NCBI GenBank assembly: GCA_946886545.1
Contig: CAMPIU010000112.1
Location: 1-8,394 of the forward strand
Origin: an uncultured Flavobacteriales bacterium
GTDB lineage: Bacteria > Bacteroidota > Bacteroidia > Flavobacteriales > Crocinitomicaceae
Direction of reading: 5' to 3'
Length of the DNA stretch: 8,394 nt
Shown: piece by piece, positions 6,195 to 8,394 of the stretch
How the letters are laid out: the number at the start of each line of letters is the position of its first letter
How positions within the stretch are numbered: the first letter of the stretch is position 1
Program-made: the position numbers and the translations under genes
Notes under the pieces: generated by a model
What the model was told of the DNA's origin: nothing
Seen by the model: only the letters and a program-made list of their open reading frames with translations
Databases searched by the model: none

Positions 6195-8246
6195 TTATTT
6201 CTTGTAGAAAATTAGTAAAGCCATTTCGCACAGGACGAATATTCCTGCAAAGAAAACAAACCAAAGCCAGATGTCATAATTATCTCCGATTTCCAAGAGA
6301 GATGCACTGTCCCAATTTGATCCGTCCCGGATCGTATTTACCTGTATTCCGGCTTGTTCAAAAGCAGTTTTAATTTCTTCCTGTGTAGATTCAAGTGTTT
6401 GGGATTCGAGTCGGTTGTAGTTCATGGAAAGTGTTCCCTTTGGTTTACCGTCCTGGGAAATACTGTAATTACCTGCTTCCAGGATTCGAATGGCTTCCAA
6501 GCCCTGGATTGAAAGATAGGAACGCTTGTTTTTAGTGAAAATGACAGGAATATAATCGATTTGCCCTTGTTTCAGGTGAACCGGGTTTTCACTGGAGGAA
6601 TTGATGTTTAAAGGGTAGCTTCCGTCTGAACCGATTATCAGGTAATACGGGTTTTGGCGCTGACTTAAATTCCCGACATGCAATAAAAGCGTTGAAAACA
6701 ACTGGTTACTGGTGAATGTGCTGAATTCCTGTTTCAGGGAGGTGGAGAATAAATACGAATTGTTTTTCCCGGTACTTTTAACAAAGAATGGTGTCCCGTT
6801 TTGATAGGAGATGAGATTACTGGAAAGTGTTTTTGAATTAGTCATCAGGCGATATGCTTTTGCAACTGCCGGAAGTGAAATATTTTCTGGTCTGCCTTCA
6901 AAAATACCCAGGAAGAACGGATCTTTTATATTCAGTTTCTGAATTCCCAAGCCAACTGTTTGAGTTCCGTTGATTGAAGGTAAACTCAGTTTTTCAAGTA
7001 AAGCATTCCACCCTGTCGGGGAAACATTTGTACCGGGTATGAGCAAAATAGAGCCCTGTTCTTCGTAGTAAGCAGTCAATTCGGTACTGAGATTGCTTGG
7101 AACCTGGTTCAGGCCGTTTAAAACAACTAAATCAATGGATTCCAGATTTTCCTGGGAAGATTGGTTTGTCGTTACTTCTTTGATCTTATAAAAATCATCC
7201 AAGCCGAAAACGATCCCGACGTTTTCCATAGCATCCTCTCCGTTGATGATCAATACGGAACTGCTTTTCTTCACCTCATAATTGAAAAAGAAGGAATCAT
7301 CGCGGGTCATTTGCTTATCGTTGATCGATATCTTTCCTTTCGCAATTCCGGTGTCCTGATTGAAATAGTTTAATTGTACGGTATCCGAACCATTGGCGGG
7401 TAATTCTGCAAAGAGGTCGCGTTTTAATTTCCCGATCTGAACACTAACTACTGCAGATTCGATGCGCTCTTTCCCGGTGTTTACAACACGGACAGAAAGT
7501 GTTTGAGCTGATCCCAATTTTTGGATCGGAGTCTCGAACCAAATGGTGTCAATATATAGGTTTGCGGTATTTTGAGGAGTCAGAATAAGCGGTGATACAG
7601 AAGGAACAGACTTAAACTTTTTGTTTGGATTGATTGATTTTGTTTTTTGAAAATCAGAGATATAGACTAGTGAGGGTTTTGATTTTATGTTCCCTTCTTT
7701 TTGTGCATCTTCCACCCATTGGTTCCAGTAAGAAAGTATTTCTTCCTGTGTACGGTAAATAGGGGAATAGCCGACTTTTGCCACCTGGTCTGTAAATTTT
7801 ACTTTGGTCAGCGTCTGTTTTTCATTTCCGCTCAATTCATTGGTGAACAAAACGTATTGGGTATTTCGTGGGGCTTTATCTACAATTGAACCGGCCAATT
7901 CTTTTGCCTGCGCCAATAATTCTCCCTGTCCGCCAATTCGCGACATGGAAAAAGAATTGTCAATGTAAACACCGATCAGCTGAATGTCCTTTTTGTTTGC
8001 ATCTGAGTGCGGGAAATAGGGCTGTGCAAATGCTATGACCAAACAGGTAAAAGCCAGTGCCCGCGAAATTAAGATCAATAAATGCTTGATCTTTCTCGGG
8101 TTTTTCTGCTGCTGTTCAACCGATTTTACAAAAGCAATGCTGGAGAAATAGATGGTTTTGTACTTGCGAAAATGAAAAAGGTGAATGAGTATTGGTATCA
8201 CCAAAACCAGTAGGGCAAATAAAAATTCAGGATAAACCCATTTCAT
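6195..8246 (-). CDS. BatA-type VWA membrane protein
   Basis: The 683-residue protein begins with the BatA/aerotolerance N-terminal domain (PF07584-like): membrane helix 1 at about 4-26, the segment [19 protein letters not shown] (25-43), and helix 2 at about 56-78. A von Willebrand A-like domain follows, with the metal-ion-adhesion motif D96-N-S98-F-S100 and YISDF (195-199). Residues about 228-325 look like a beta-sandwich (CARDB-like), and 328-410 resemble a class I amidotransferase-like fold ([21 protein letters not shown]) without a catalytic Cys. A final helix lies at about 657-680. Thus a large extracytoplasmic part (79-656) sits between anchors. Family members belong to Bat-type envelope complexes in Bacteroidota, but their function is poorly defined. 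It is the first visible gene of the operon; no convincing promoter is seen. Confidence 0.88.
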   Translation of the reverse strand: MKWVYPEFLFALLVLVIPILIHLFHFRKYKTIYFSSIAFVKSVEQQQKNPRKIKHLLILISRALAFTCLVIAFAQPYFPHSDANKKDIQLIGVYIDNSFSMSRIGGQGELLAQAKELAGSIVDKAPRNTQYVLFTNELSGNEKQTLTKVKFTDQVAKVGYSPIYRTQEEILSYWNQWVEDAQKEGNIKSKPSLVYISDFQKTKSINPNKKFKSVPSVSPLILTPQNTANLYIDTIWFETPIQKLGSAQTLSVRVVNTGKERIESAVVSVQIGKLKRDLFAELPANGSDTVQLNYFNQDTGIAKGKISINDKQMTRDDSFFFNYEVKKSSSVLIINGEDAMENVGIVFGLDDFYKIKEVTTNQSSQENLESIDLVVLNGLNQVPSNLSTELTAYYEEQGSILLIPGTNVSPTGWNALLEKLSLPSINGTQTVGLGIQKLNIKDPFFLGIFEGRPENISLPAVAKAYRLMTNSKTLSSNLISYQNGTPFFVKSTGKNNSYLFSTSLKQEFSTFTSNQLFSTLLLHVGNLSQRQNPYYLIIGSDGSYPLNINSSSENPVHLKQGQIDYIPVIFTKNKRSYLSIQGLEAIRILEAGNYSISQDGKPKGTLSMNYNRLESQTLESTQEEIKTAFEQAGIQVNTIRDGSNWDSASLLEIGDNYDIWLWFVFFAGIFVLCEMALLIFYKK

Positions 8247-8257
8247 AATGCTAAATT

Positions 8258-8290
8258 AATTACGAATGCCGAATTACGAATGCCGAATTA
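8258..8290. repeat. 14-bp direct tandem repeat (2.4 copies)
   Basis: AATTACGAATGCCG occurs at 8258-8271 and again at 8272-8285, followed by AATTA (8286-8290). A degenerate version, AATTATGAATTCCGAGTTA, lies at 8338-8356. The repeat begins only 11 bases upstream of the BatA-like gene start. Short AATTACGAAT-type repeats are characteristic of intergenic DNA in this group; too short and unspaced for CRISPR. Confidence 0.7.
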
Positions 8291-8303
8291 GGTGATTTTT
8301 CTA

Positions 8304-8312
8304 TAATTTTTG
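8304..8312 (+). promoter_or_regulatory. Possible -7 box near the right edge
   Basis: TAATTTTTG is TAnnTTTG with one extra base and overlaps TATAAT (8302-8307). It lies 29 bases upstream of the ATG at 8342. It supports a plus-strand gene at the edge but is AT-rich DNA where such matches arise by chance. Confidence 0.2.
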
Positions 8313-8320
8313 AACAATTT

Positions 8321-8394
8321 ATGAGCCTTCAACAACCAATTATGAATTCCGAGTTACTGATTGGGAAGATGAAGTGTTTTGCTTTGGATGAAAG
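8321..8394 (+). CDS. Possible 5' end of a plus-strand gene cut by the right edge
   Basis: A frame is open to the end of the window from ATG 8321 (MSLQQPIMNSELL...) or, more plausibly, ATG 8342 (MNSELLIGKMKCFALDE). Only 17-24 residues are visible. The pattern I..K.K.FAL faintly recalls the start of small four-helix-bundle (23S intervening-sequence-type) proteins of Bacteroidota, but that is a guess. It could be a chance frame. Confidence 0.25.
   Translation, partial: MSLQQPIMNSELLIGKMKCFALDE

Noticed and set aside
8258..8290. CRISPR-like repeat
   Set aside because: Units are 14 bp and directly adjacent with no spacers and no cas genes in view.

Overview
The window looks like ordinary chromosomal DNA from a member of the Bacteroidota, most likely order Flavobacteriales and possibly near Fluviicola/Crocinitomicaceae (the finer placement is a guess). 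The evidence is moderate-to-low GC, several TAnnTTTG-type promoter boxes with few useful Shine-Dalgarno sites, a BatA-type membrane protein, a Bacteroidota-style divergent dihydroorotase, and a membrane protein with a head-GIN (DUF2807-like) domain. I see no rRNA, tRNA, CRISPR array, transposase or phage gene.

Left part (1-1410): a minus-strand gene cut by the left edge encodes a membrane-anchored TerB/J-domain co-chaperone like DjlA. It is divergent from a plus-strand five-helix membrane protein of unknown function.

Centre-left (1522-3289): a two-gene plus-strand unit encodes an ECF-type sigma factor and, overlapping it by 14 bases, a single-pass membrane protein. The second protein has a short cytoplasmic head, an acidic Pro/Glu-rich linker and an outward-facing repeat domain with a recurring S-G-A motif. 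The arrangement fits a sigma/anti-sigma pair with a beta-solenoid as the external part. The unit is followed by a small palindromic intergenic element and a strong bidirectional terminator shared with the convergent trxB.

Right part (3318-8246, all minus): trxB has its own promoter. Upstream of it is a tightly packed three-gene operon, in transcription order a BatA/VWA membrane protein, a dihydroorotase-family protein that has lost several metal ligands, and a PmtA-like SAM methyltransferase. Gaps are 4 bases and then an 8-base overlap. The last 148 bases hold a 14-bp tandem repeat and possibly the start of a plus-strand gene running off the right edge.

The most interesting items are the sigma/solenoid pair, the probably non-catalytic dihydroorotase homologue and its odd operon partners, and the palindromic intergenic element.
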